NCBI GenBank assembly: GCA_017961965.1 | Contig: JAGCWG010000146.1 | Span: 1 to 5,718, forward strand | Source of the DNA: Bacteroidaceae bacterium | GTDB taxonomy: Bacteria; Bacteroidota; Bacteroidia; Bacteroidales; Bacteroidaceae | DNA: 5,718 bases | Reading direction: 5' to 3' | Part shown: positions 1 to 5,718 of the stretch, one piece after another | Layout: each line of letters opens with the position of its first letter | Position numbering within the stretch: the first letter of the stretch is position 1 | Made by a program: the position numbers and the translations under genes | The notes under the pieces: generated by a model | What the model was told of the DNA's origin: nothing | Database searches by the model: none | The model's input: the letters and a program-made list of their open reading frames with translations, nothing else

Positions 1-3000
1 CGGTGTCATTGACTTTATTCTTCCTGTATCCCCAGAGCTGAACCACCGCATTGTTACCGATATTATCGGTAGCGGTTGTTGTCTTCGTTCCGAAGTAAGG
101 CTCGCCCTTGGCATTGAACTGCTTCACATCCACCGTAGGTATGTTGTGATATATGCGGTTGTACTCACACACATCACCGTTTACCTTTGTCGTCAGGTCT
201 ATCGTCTCACCCACCTTTCCCTGCTGGAACAGTGTGGCATAACCATTGGCAGACACCTCAATGACCTTATACTTGACCGGAGGAACCATCAACTGGTATT
301 CGCCCGTCTTGTTGTCTGGACGGATGGTCATGGCGTGACGTGTCACATTGACTCTCGCCGTGTCATTGCCTTCAGCACCGAACGTGACGATGTAGTCGTC
401 GGTATGTACATTATCGTCGTTCTGCTTGCGTATGAGCCATGAAGTGTTGTCACCCTCCAGCTGCATGACAATCTTGAGCGAGTCGCCGAGATTGTTCCTT
501 GACAGAGACTGACCCAGTGGCTTGTCGCCCTGAATATCACCACCGACAACCCTGCCTCGCAGCATCACCTTGGTTGAGTCCCAGAGAGTGACGCTTGCCA
601 CGTTCTTCACGAAATTATATGCAGTCCTCTTGTCTGGTGTCTCTGCGTCCCTGTTGATGAGGAAACCGTCATCGGCAAATATATGGCCATTCTTGACAGC
701 CTGTACACTGTGCGTACCGCGTGGGATGCTCAGGGTGAATGCACCCTGTGTGTCAGTAGTGATGACCTGCTTGCTGGCATCGAGCATCACATTGCCGTCA
801 AGCTTGAACGATACCCCCGGCACTGGTATGCTGGTGTCACGGTAATAGATATTACCCGAATAGACATAGTATGTGTCAAGATAGAAGTTGAAGTCTTCCT
901 TCCAGTTGGTACTCTGGGTGAAATTCACCACACCGCCATTGTTTGGTGAAGTGAAAGCACCTATGTCCGTAGATGGTATTGATACATTGTATGTGCCATT
1001 CGCCTGATATGGAAGTCCACGGAACACGAAATAGCCTGCATTGTCAGTATATGCAACATATTCCTTGTCTGCCTCCATGATGGCAGAACCCGGAGTACAT
1101 ATCACCTTGATGCCAGACAGGGCAGTACCGTCCGCCATGCGTACATAGCCTTCAATCTTGCCAGTTGTCTCACATCCCACGCCAGATACGATGCTACGGT
1201 TTATGTTTGTACCCTCGCACTCGTAGATGCTTTCCACGCTGTAGTCATACGCCTGCTGTACGAGTACGGTTTTATCCTCAAAGTACTTGGTGTCAAGCTT
1301 TCGGGCAACGGTGTCGGTCCATGCAGCATTGGCATCATCCGTATGCTTACGTCTCAGCACACGATAGTAGTCGAGGTCACCTCCGCTTGTTTCCCACACC
1401 AGTTCCACGCTGCTCTGCTTCTTGTTTGCCTCCAGCTTGGTGATGAGGTTGTTGCTCTCAAACCGGTAGTTCTGCAACTCCTCCATGTCAATCTTCCTGA
1501 CAGGAATAACGATACTGTCGGCATCAGTCTCCAGGAATCGCATAGGCGATGAACCGCGACGTGCAATGATGTCGAACGAATAGTCCACATACTTGCGTGT
1601 GAGTTCCTGCTTGAACTGATGCTTCGTGATGGCATCCTCATTGTCTGACAGATCTACAATCCTTGATTCCACGCCATTCTTGCCATGCATATTGATGCGC
1701 AGTTGCATACGTGCACGCTTATCCCATATCTGCGTGTCATACAGGTCTTTCACGTCCTCACTTGTCAGCTTGTAGTAGATATTGTTATCTTTCTCTTCCC
1801 AGCCAGAGCCAAGCTGTGCTGCCATCTGTACCGTAGAAGTTGAGTTGGTATGTATTCCTCCCTGAAGGTCTGTAATTTGTGTCTTCTTCATTATAGGAAC
1901 AATCTCAGCATTTTCAATAGCCCATCCGTTACCAAGTTTCGCCATAAGTTCCTCGTCGGACAGGTTGCCAATCATGTACATGGTGTTTTCACCATACTTG
2001 TAAGTCCAGTTGTTGAGTATGGTTATGTTGTTGTTGCCGAATCCGCCAGCTATAGCTGAGCCATAAGGTGAGAAGCACATATCCCAATATTGGAAGTTCG
2101 TGAAATTACCGTGCATCAGACAGTTGTATGCGCTTGTACCGATGCCGTCAGAGTCCCAACCGCTTATAAAGCCGAATCTGCCACTGCCGCTTCCTTTAGC
2201 ATTACCGTCAAACAGACAGTTGGTGAATGTGTTATATGTACCTGTTTCACCATGACCGAGAAAACCGCCGACGTATGCACCATTGGTTTCAATTGCGACA
2301 GACACTCTCACGTTCTCAACATAGTTGGTTGAGTGGTTTCCCACATGACCGATGAGACCCGCAGAATGTGTGTAGCCTTCCACCTTTCCTGTCACGTGCA
2401 GGTTCTTGATGGTTACGTTCTTTACCGATGGGAAAGGAGCAGCAAACAGCTGGTAACTCTTATCCCACAGTATATTCACATCCAGTATGTGACCGTTACC
2501 GTCAAATGTACCTCTGTATGGCCATGCATCCATTCCGCATGGTGTACTCGTGGCGATGTCGGCAGCCAGGACAGCATTGACATCCGCATTGCCGGCAGCC
2601 TCCTGCACTTTTTCCACGAACTTGTCCCAGTCAGCAGCTGAGGTGATGACATAGAAGTCCTTGCCGTCACGCTTCGTGACTTGCAGCTCCTTGTCCGAAT
2701 AATAGCTTGTGAAGAAGCAGTTGTTAAGCCGGAGCGACGCATCCGCATCACTGCATCTTGCAAAGGTACTGCAGTCCCTTGTGTCAGTATAGATATACTC
2801 TGGGGCAAAGATACAGGAATTCAGGGTAGCCTTGGATGACGCAGAGCCAATCCAGCCTATCATACCACCATTGGCATAACTTTTCCAGCCATAGACATTA
2901 GTCATTGTTCCATCGAAACGGCAGTTGTTCATCTCCAGCTCACCCGTGATTTCGCTTGATGTCAGGCTGCCTCTCTCGGCACCTACCGAACCGACGATAC

Positions 3001-4822
3001 CACCGTAACTGGAATCGCCGTCGATATTAGCAGATATTGAAACAGATACCCAACAGCCGTTGATGATGTTTCTCATACCCGTGGCAGCACCCACGAGTCC
3101 ACCTGAGAACTTGGTAGCCGAAGTGATGCTTCCCTTGACACGCAGGTTCTTGATTGTTGCTCCAGATATATGCATGAAAGGAGCAGTCATGACATCTTTT
3201 TTCCAGTAATTGATTGTCAACGTATGACCATTACCATCAAATTCACCCGTGAAAGGATGCTCCTTGGTACCTATCTTTGCCTGACTGCTTGATGTGGCCG
3301 TGGCACCAAGGCTGACATCATTAGTCATGATGACATGCAGGTTGGTGTGTCCCTGACTCACAATCTTGCACACACGTTCCCAGTCTTCTATGCTACCGAT
3401 GCAGAATAGAGCCTTCGAATAGTCCGTATTGTGTTTCTCAAACTGCTTCAGCAGATTCTCGTTGCTTATGACGAATCGTCCCTTGATTAACCTGACGTCC
3501 GAGCTGTTGTCGAACGTGATATTCACCACGTGCTGTTCATCGTTCCATGCATCCGTCCTGTTCACCGTAGCATTGCTTAAGCTTGGCAACGACAGGATAT
3601 CAGGAATCTGATAGACGGCAAATCCGGAATTGTCTGCCCACTGCCACATACTCGTATAGACACGGCGTATGCGATAGGCAATAGGGTAGCCCGCATACTG
3701 GTTCAGCACCGTCTCATCCTTGAAGGTATAATCCTGTTTACCCTGTTCGTATCTCACCGATGCAGACACCGTGAACCAGTTAGGGTCGGTACGCAGTGTT
3801 GAACCCGTTGTGTTACGCTGAATCTCAAAGTAGTCGCCGTCCGTTATGTCCTCCATGTCCGCATTGGATATGCTCCAGCTAAGCAGGGAGTTACCTTCCG
3901 GGTCATATTTCACACGCAGTCCGTCAGGATAGTGAATCATCCTGGTCGTGGTGTGCTCAGACCTGACATTCTCATTCACCTCTTTTCCTTCGGTATCGAT
4001 TACACGTGCCTCCACATATATGTCCTTCCACGGACGGTCGGCAGGTATGTAGGCAATACCGACGAGACTGTTTGTCGGTAGGTCCTGTGAGAAGTTCTGA
4101 CCTGTCAGGGCATCCGTGTAGTACAGCTTAGCCCACTTGACACTACGTGCCGTCACGCTATATGTGAGCATCTGTTGATTGACATGCTCCGTGTCAAAAG
4201 CAAGCATAGGTTCACCGAGACTGATGGACACCTCTGGTGCATCAGGACAGTTCCATTCCGCAAGGGTATGGAACGAAGACTTATTCTTGTTGTCCACAGG
4301 AATATACCAGTTGCGGTCACGGTCCTCGATGTGTACCCACATCTCAATCTTCAGCGAGTGACCTCTCAGTGAGCGTGGCACAACCCAATCTACGGTAGTG
4401 GTGAAATGGTCGTCATTATCATCATTGTAGCCCAATGTGTAACTCACGGTATTACTCTCGCTCGTGAATGACTTATAACCATTCTTCACCTTGCCGACAA
4501 GCTGGAACGTACCGCCCTGATAGGCGTGTATGTTACACTTTCCGCTCTCCTTGTCATCCGTCAGCTCTCTATAATTCACGCAGTTCCAGTCGAAGAGACT
4601 CTGACGACTGCCACCATCCACCACAAGGTAGATGTGTCCCTCGCTGATACCTTCGTTAAAGCTACCGTCGTACTGAGTAGGGAGGGTGAAGCGAATCTTG
4701 TCCACACCCATAATCATGGCAGAATAGTTCATCTTGTTCTGCATGAAGTCGTCAGCCCTTACTTGCAATACATGTCCCAGTCCGAATAAGACAAGAACCA
4801 TAAATAGTACACGTGTCCTCAT
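1..4822 (-). CDS. Large secreted multidomain surface protein (GLUG-type, FN3-like and carboxypeptidase-regulatory-like domains), C-terminus missing
   Basis: One frame stays open for 1607 codons from the ATG at 4822-4820 to the left edge, so the protein is longer than seen. The start is chosen because a signal peptide follows at once (hydrophobic VLFMVLVLFGLG, likely cleavage after VRA at residue 23). The leader is A-rich with no Shine-Dalgarno, as usual in Bacteroidetes. Order of parts: about 24-290, unidentified beta-rich region; about 300-420, fibronectin-III-like (LLSWS near 315, YRIRR); about 474-683 and 722-932, two related GLUG-type modules; about 950-1020, two LGxGW segments; about 1136-1215, second FN3-like domain (VELVWE, YYRVLRR, YDYSVESIYE); about 1221-1280 and 1319-1385, carboxypeptidase-regulatory-like domains (GKIEGYV, DNAGYFVFRGL); about 1408-1600, more beta-sandwich sequence (LRGRVVGG, TGEYQLMVPP). 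No catalytic motif is visible. I infer an exported envelope or surface protein. Whether it ends in a type IX sorting domain cannot be seen. The frame is certain; the role is not. Confidence 0.93.
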   Translation of the reverse strand, partial: MRTRVLFMVLVLFGLGHVLQVRADDFMQNKMNYSAMIMGVDKIRFTLPTQYDGSFNEGISEGHIYLVVDGGSRQSLFDWNCVNYRELTDDKESGKCNIHAYQGGTFQLVGKVKNGYKSFTSESNTVSYTLGYNDDNDDHFTTTVDWVVPRSLRGHSLKIEMWVHIEDRDRNWYIPVDNKNKSSFHTLAEWNCPDAPEVSISLGEPMLAFDTEHVNQQMLTYSVTARSVKWAKLYYTDALTGQNFSQDLPTNSLVGIAYIPADRPWKDIYVEARVIDTEGKEVNENVRSEHTTTRMIHYPDGLRVKYDPEGNSLLSWSISNADMEDITDGDYFEIQRNTTGSTLRTDPNWFTVSASVRYEQGKQDYTFKDETVLNQYAGYPIAYRIRRVYTSMWQWADNSGFAVYQIPDILSLPSLSNATVNRTDAWNDEQHVVNITFDNSSDVRLIKGRFVISNENLLKQFEKHNTDYSKALFCIGSIEDWERVCKIVSQGHTNLHVIMTNDVSLGATATSSSQAKIGTKEHPFTGEFDGNGHTLTINYWKKDVMTAPFMHISGATIKNLRVKGSITSATKFSGGLVGAATGMRNIINGCWVSVSISANIDGDSSYGGIVGSVGAERGSLTSSEITGELEMNNCRFDGTMTNVYGWKSYANGGMIGWIGSASSKATLNSCIFAPEYIYTDTRDCSTFARCSDADASLRLNNCFFTSYYSDKELQVTKRDGKDFYVITSAADWDKFVEKVQEAAGNADVNAVLAADIATSTPCGMDAWPYRGTFDGNGHILDVNILWDKSYQLFAAPFPSVKNVTIKNLHVTGKVEGYTHSAGLIGHVGNHSTNYVENVRVSVAIETNGAYVGGFLGHGETGTYNTFTNCLFDGNAKGSGSGRFGFISGWDSDGIGTSAYNCLMHGNFTNFQYWDMCFSPYGSAIAGGFGNNNITILNNWTYKYGENTMYMIGNLSDEELMAKLGNGWAIENAEIVPIMKKTQITDLQGGIHTNSTSTVQMAAQLGSGWEEKDNNIYYKLTSEDVKDLYDTQIWDKRARMQLRINMHGKNGVESRIVDLSDNEDAITKHQFKQELTRKYVDYSFDIIARRGSSPMRFLETDADSIVIPVRKIDMEELQNYRFESNNLITKLEANKKQSSVELVWETSGGDLDYYRVLRRKHTDDANAAWTDTVARKLDTKYFEDKTVLVQQAYDYSVESIYECEGTNINRSIVSGVGCETTGKIEGYVRMADGTALSGIKVICTPGSAIMEADKEYVAYTDNAGYFVFRGLPYQANGTYNVSIPSTDIGAFTSPNNGGVVNFTQSTNWKEDFNFYLDTYYVYSGNIYYRDTSIPVPGVSFKLDGNVMLDASKQVITTDTQGAFTLSIPRGTHSVQAVKNGHIFADDGFLINRDAETPDKRTAYNFVKNVASVTLWDSTKVMLRGRVVGGDIQGDKPLGQSLSRNNLGDSLKIVMQLEGDNTSWLIRKQNDDNVHTDDYIVTFGAEGNDTARVNVTRHAMTIRPDNKTGEYQLMVPPVKYKVIEVSANGYATLFQQGKVGETIDLTTKVNGDVCEYNRIYHNIPTVDVKQFNAKGEPYFGTKTTTATDNIGNNAVVQLWGYRKNKVNDT
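2027..2659 (-). repeat. GLUG-type module 2 inside the large protein
   Basis: This covers about residues 722-932 and repeats the plan of module 1: lead-in SAADWDKF (Trp 732), GTFDGNGHILDV (GNGH at 775-778), rung IKNLHVTGKV, then AGLIG (821-825) and GGFLG (852-856), with TNCLFDG and YNCLMHG rungs. The Trp residues of the two lead-ins are 251 residues apart and the GNGH motifs 245 apart, so they are tandem, diverged copies of one module. The nucleotide sequences have drifted too far for a recent duplication. Confidence 0.75.
2774..3403 (-). repeat. GLUG-type module 1 inside the large protein
   Basis: This covers about residues 474-683. It opens with a short alpha/beta lead-in around IEDWERV (Trp 481). 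Next come GEFDGNGHTLTI (GNGH at 530-533) and the rung IKNLRVKGSI. Glycine-rich turns follow: GGLVG (574-578), GGIVG (607-611) and GGMIG (652-656). Asn-Cys or Gly-Cys rungs (INGCWV, MNNCRF, LNSCIF) are interleaved with them. This pattern is typical of GLUG-motif repeats, which are thought to form a beta-helix-like stack. Module boundaries are approximate. Confidence 0.75.
4754..4822 (-). other. Signal peptide of the large surface protein
   Basis: Residues 1-23 have a basic start (MRTR), a hydrophobic core (VLFMVLVLFGLG) and a small-residue cleavage site, VRA before DD. This fits signal peptidase I. There is no lipobox cysteine at the cleavage point, so the protein is probably not a lipoprotein. 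Export to the periplasm or beyond is expected; final placement would depend on the unseen C-terminus. Confidence 0.8.
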
Positions 4823-4854
4823 ATATCGATTATGCTGTTTTGTTTTTGATTTTT

Positions 4855-4877
4855 AGGTTTCAGGCCATCAGGTTTCT
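4855..4877 (-). repeat. Short direct repeat GAAACCT in the leader
   Basis: On the transcript strand the leader reads GAAACCTGATGGCCTGAAACCT, so the heptamer GAAACCT occurs twice, 15 bases apart, with CCTGA shared at the inner flanks. It sits between the palindrome and the start codon. It is short enough to be chance and is listed only because the leader is otherwise simple. Confidence 0.25.
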
Positions 4878-4908
4878 TGAGCAATGTGTTGAGCATCTTC
4901 ACCGCAGG

Positions 4909-4923
4909 CAGGTATCATACCTG
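4909..4923. promoter_or_regulatory. Perfect 15-base palindrome in the leader (possible operator or 5' hairpin)
   Basis: CAGGTATCATACCTG has two perfect 7-base arms around one central base. It lies just downstream of the predicted transcription start and about 87 bases before the start codon. As DNA it has the size and symmetry of a dimeric repressor site. As RNA it could fold into a six-pair stem with a three-base loop near the 5' end of the message. No regulator gene is visible here, so the choice is open. Confidence 0.4.
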
Positions 4924-4931
4924 ATAACCTT

Positions 4932-4972
4932 TATTGCACAAATATACAAAAAAAAAGTTGAATACACACAAG
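4932..4972 (-). promoter_or_regulatory. Candidate Bacteroidetes-type promoter for the large surface protein gene
   Basis: On the minus strand the sequence reads TATATTTG (4946-4939), a full match to the Bacteroidetes -7 consensus TAnnTTTG. A weaker TTG (4971-4969) lies 22 bases upstream as a possible -33 element, slightly farther than usual. The spacer holds nine consecutive T (4956-4948), directly upstream of the G that precedes the -7 box. Transcription would begin a few bases after 4939, giving a leader of roughly 110 bases. An A-rich stretch (minus-strand A8 at 4989-4982) lies upstream and could act like an UP element. The -7 box is strong evidence; the -33 assignment is tentative. Confidence 0.6.
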
Positions 4973-5090
4973 CATAGGATATTTTTTTTGATTTTTCCGA
5001 AAAAACAGACTTTCCAGAGGCGGTTATCCTCCCAACTTGAAAACATACCCCATGCTAACTTCCTCAAGTTTCGGAAGTAATTCTCTTGTA

Positions 5091-5131
5091 GTAAAGAGAA
5101 GTAAAGAGAAGTTAAAAGGAGTAAAGAGACG
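5091..5131. repeat. Array of four 10-base units, left arm of an inverted pair
   Basis: The plus strand reads as four successive 10-base units: GTAAAGAGAA, GTAAAGAGAA, GTTAAAAGGA and GTAAAGAGAC, followed by G. The period equals about one helical turn. The array is the inverted counterpart of 5161-5201, matching it at 32 of 41 positions by my hand alignment. Just before it, TTCTCTT (5081-5087) pairs with AAGAGAA (5094-5100), so a competing small hairpin is possible. Confidence 0.85.
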
Positions 5132-5160
5132 TTACCCTGTCAATATGTCGAACAGACTAT

Positions 5161-5201
5161 CGTCTTTTTACTCCCTTTTAATCCGTTTTACTTCCTTTTA
5201 C
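5161..5201. repeat. Array of four 10-base units, right arm of an inverted pair
   Basis: Read on the minus strand this arm is GTAAAAGGAA, GTAAAACGGA, TTAAAAGGGA and GTAAAAAGAC, then G. It lines up unit by unit with the left arm without gaps. It begins 19 bases after the stop codon of the hemD-like gene, so it would be the first half of a long hairpin at the 3' end of that message. The 29-base loop (5132-5160) contains only a weak four-pair inner match, CTGT/ACAG. Confidence 0.85.
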
Positions 5202-5220
5202 ACCCATAAATGAGCCAGCA

Positions 5221-5718
5221 CTACACTTGCTCAACCAAGAATTGTACGTCGTCGTCAAAGCTATGGAAATGGGGGGGTGTGGCACTTATGGTTAGTCCTG
5301 CCTCATGTGCACATTTGGTTGTATAAGGCCCGAAAGAATAAACGGGGATGTTTATATCCTTGTCATGTGACTTGGCATAGCGGAGCAAACTGGCAAGTAC
5401 GTATGCCTCGCCTCCACTCGTGAGGGCGATGGCATCTGTCCGCTCTCTTGTCAGCGTGTCAAGTACTGCTGGATAGTCGTCTTCTGCCAATGCTGATGTA
5501 CGGTAGCAATGTACTGGCGTGATGCTCGTATTCAGGTCGGCAAGAGCTGCCATGAAGTTGGTGATGGTGGATGGTACTGGCAAGCCTTCGAATGTAGGCA
5601 ACAAGACGGCAATTTTCTTTGACGATACACCTTCCACACATCTGAGTGCCTCGACAATCCCCATCATACTCGGTTCTGCATCCTGCAAGGCTGGTTCTAC
5701 ATGAAGCATACTCCTTAC
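5221..5718 (-). CDS. Uroporphyrinogen-III synthase-like protein (HemD family), C-terminal part, N-terminus missing
   Basis: HemD closes and inverts ring D of hydroxymethylbilane to give uroporphyrinogen III, the precursor of heme, siroheme and corrinoids, in the cytoplasm. The visible 165 codons end at TAG (5223-5221). The frame is open to the right edge, so the gene starts outside. Counting from the internal ATG at 5709, family features are: MGIVEAL (16-22) before the strand KKIAVLLP; YRT (69-71); DAIALTSGGEAYVLASLL (92-109), matching the usual D-I-x-F-T-S-P-S-A-V region; and SFGPYTTKCAHEAGL (125-139), matching the IGPxTAxAAxxxG region, then a PP pair. HemD proteins are about 240-260 residues, so roughly the first third is cut off. 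An AGGAG lies one base before that ATG, but it is too close to act and a start there would remove a needed lobe. It could be the end of a CobA-HemD fusion. The match is by motif pattern and is divergent. Confidence 0.65.
   Translation of the reverse strand, partial: VRSMLHVEPALQDAEPSMMGIVEALRCVEGVSSKKIAVLLPTFEGLPVPSTITNFMAALADLNTSITPVHCYRTSALAEDDYPAVLDTLTRERTDAIALTSGGEAYVLASLLRYAKSHDKDINIPVYSFGPYTTKCAHEAGLTISATPPHFHSFDDDVQFLVEQV

Larger units (their letters stand above)
5091..5201 (-). terminator. Possible long hairpin ending the hemD-like transcript
   Basis: The two arrays together could fold into an imperfect stem of about 41 pairs directly downstream of the hemD-like stop. Position favours a role in ending or protecting that message. 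The usual U-run after a compact GC-rich stem is missing, so this is not a textbook intrinsic terminator. It could equally be a DNA-level site. Confidence 0.35.
4823..5220. other. Intergenic region without a supported gene
   Basis: These 398 bases separate the hemD-like gene from the large surface-protein gene, both read leftward. From the right they hold the inverted 10-base arrays, a weak inverted repeat AACTTGA/TCAAGTT (5034-5040 and 5064-5070), a short AT palindrome TTTTTCCGAAAAA (4992-5004), A/T homopolymer runs, the promoter candidate and the leader palindrome. No convincing coding frame is present. Confidence 0.7.

Noticed and set aside
146..845. Several plus-strand open frames of 70-100 codons at the left end.
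   Set aside because: They overlap one another and are antisense to the continuous minus-strand gene, which has coherent domains throughout; they are shadows of it.
2476..2808. Minus-strand 110-codon frame in another phase.
   Set aside because: It overlaps the second GLUG module in a different frame and yields a Ser/Arg/Thr-rich sequence without domain features.
4526..4789. Plus-strand open frame of 87 codons near the start of the large gene.
   Set aside because: It lies wholly antisense to the signal peptide and N-terminal region of the 1607-codon frame and shows no recognisable protein features.
5034..5070. Inverted repeat AACTTGA/TCAAGTT with a 23-base loop.
   Set aside because: Seven pairs with a long loop in AT-rich sequence is within chance expectation, and it has no T-run to suggest a terminator.
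5091..5201. The repeat arrays as a CRISPR array or mobile-element ends.
   Set aside because: The units are only 10 bases, contiguous and without spacers, and there is no transposase, target duplication or cas gene nearby.
5052..5213. A 53-codon plus-strand frame beginning MLTSSSFG and spanning the whole inverted-array region.
   Set aside because: Its sequence is dictated by the 10-base repeats, which are not in step with codons, giving Lys/Arg-rich then Ser/Phe-rich stretches. It has no upstream promoter that I can see, and its end runs up to the neighbouring gene's 3' end.
5519..5704. Plus-strand open frame opposite the hemD-like gene.
   Set aside because: It is antisense to a frame with clear HemD-family motifs, and its product has no recognisable features.
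5707..5718. AGGAG followed by ATG, a possible start of the hemD-like gene at 5709.
   Set aside because: Only one base separates AGGAG from the ATG, the frame continues open upstream, and starting here would give a protein lacking much of the first lobe of HemD.

Overview
The window looks like chromosomal DNA of a Bacteroidales bacterium, with Prevotella or a close relative as the best guess. This rests on three things: a promoter-like TAnnTTTG box, an A-rich leader with no Shine-Dalgarno sequence before the long gene, and a long secreted protein with GLUG-type and carboxypeptidase-regulatory-like modules. The genus is an inference. Both recognisable genes lie on the minus strand and both are cut by the window edges.

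Layout, in the direction of transcription (right to left): positions 5718-5221 hold the C-terminal part of a protein resembling uroporphyrinogen-III synthase (HemD), a tetrapyrrole pathway enzyme. Positions 5220-4823 are a 398-base intergenic region. It contains a striking pair of inverted 41-base arms, each built of four 10-base units, lying just after the hemD-like stop codon. It also holds a Bacteroidetes-type promoter candidate with a nine-base homopolymer next to its -7 box, and a leader with a perfect 15-base palindrome. Positions 4822-1 are one uninterrupted frame of 1607 codons that runs off the left edge. It encodes an exported multidomain protein with a signal peptide, an unidentified N-terminal region, a fibronectin-III-like domain, two related GLUG-type repeat modules, a second fibronectin-III-like domain and a series of carboxypeptidase-regulatory-like beta-sandwich domains.

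The two genes have no evident functional link. The inverted repeat between them and the separate promoter suggest independent transcription units. The long gene reads as an envelope or surface protein (adhesion, binding or structural), but its ligand cannot be told from the sequence. No RNA gene, CRISPR array, transposase or integrase was found. I see no clear new system. The most unusual items are the inverted 10-base-unit arrays and the homopolymer inside the promoter of the surface-protein gene.
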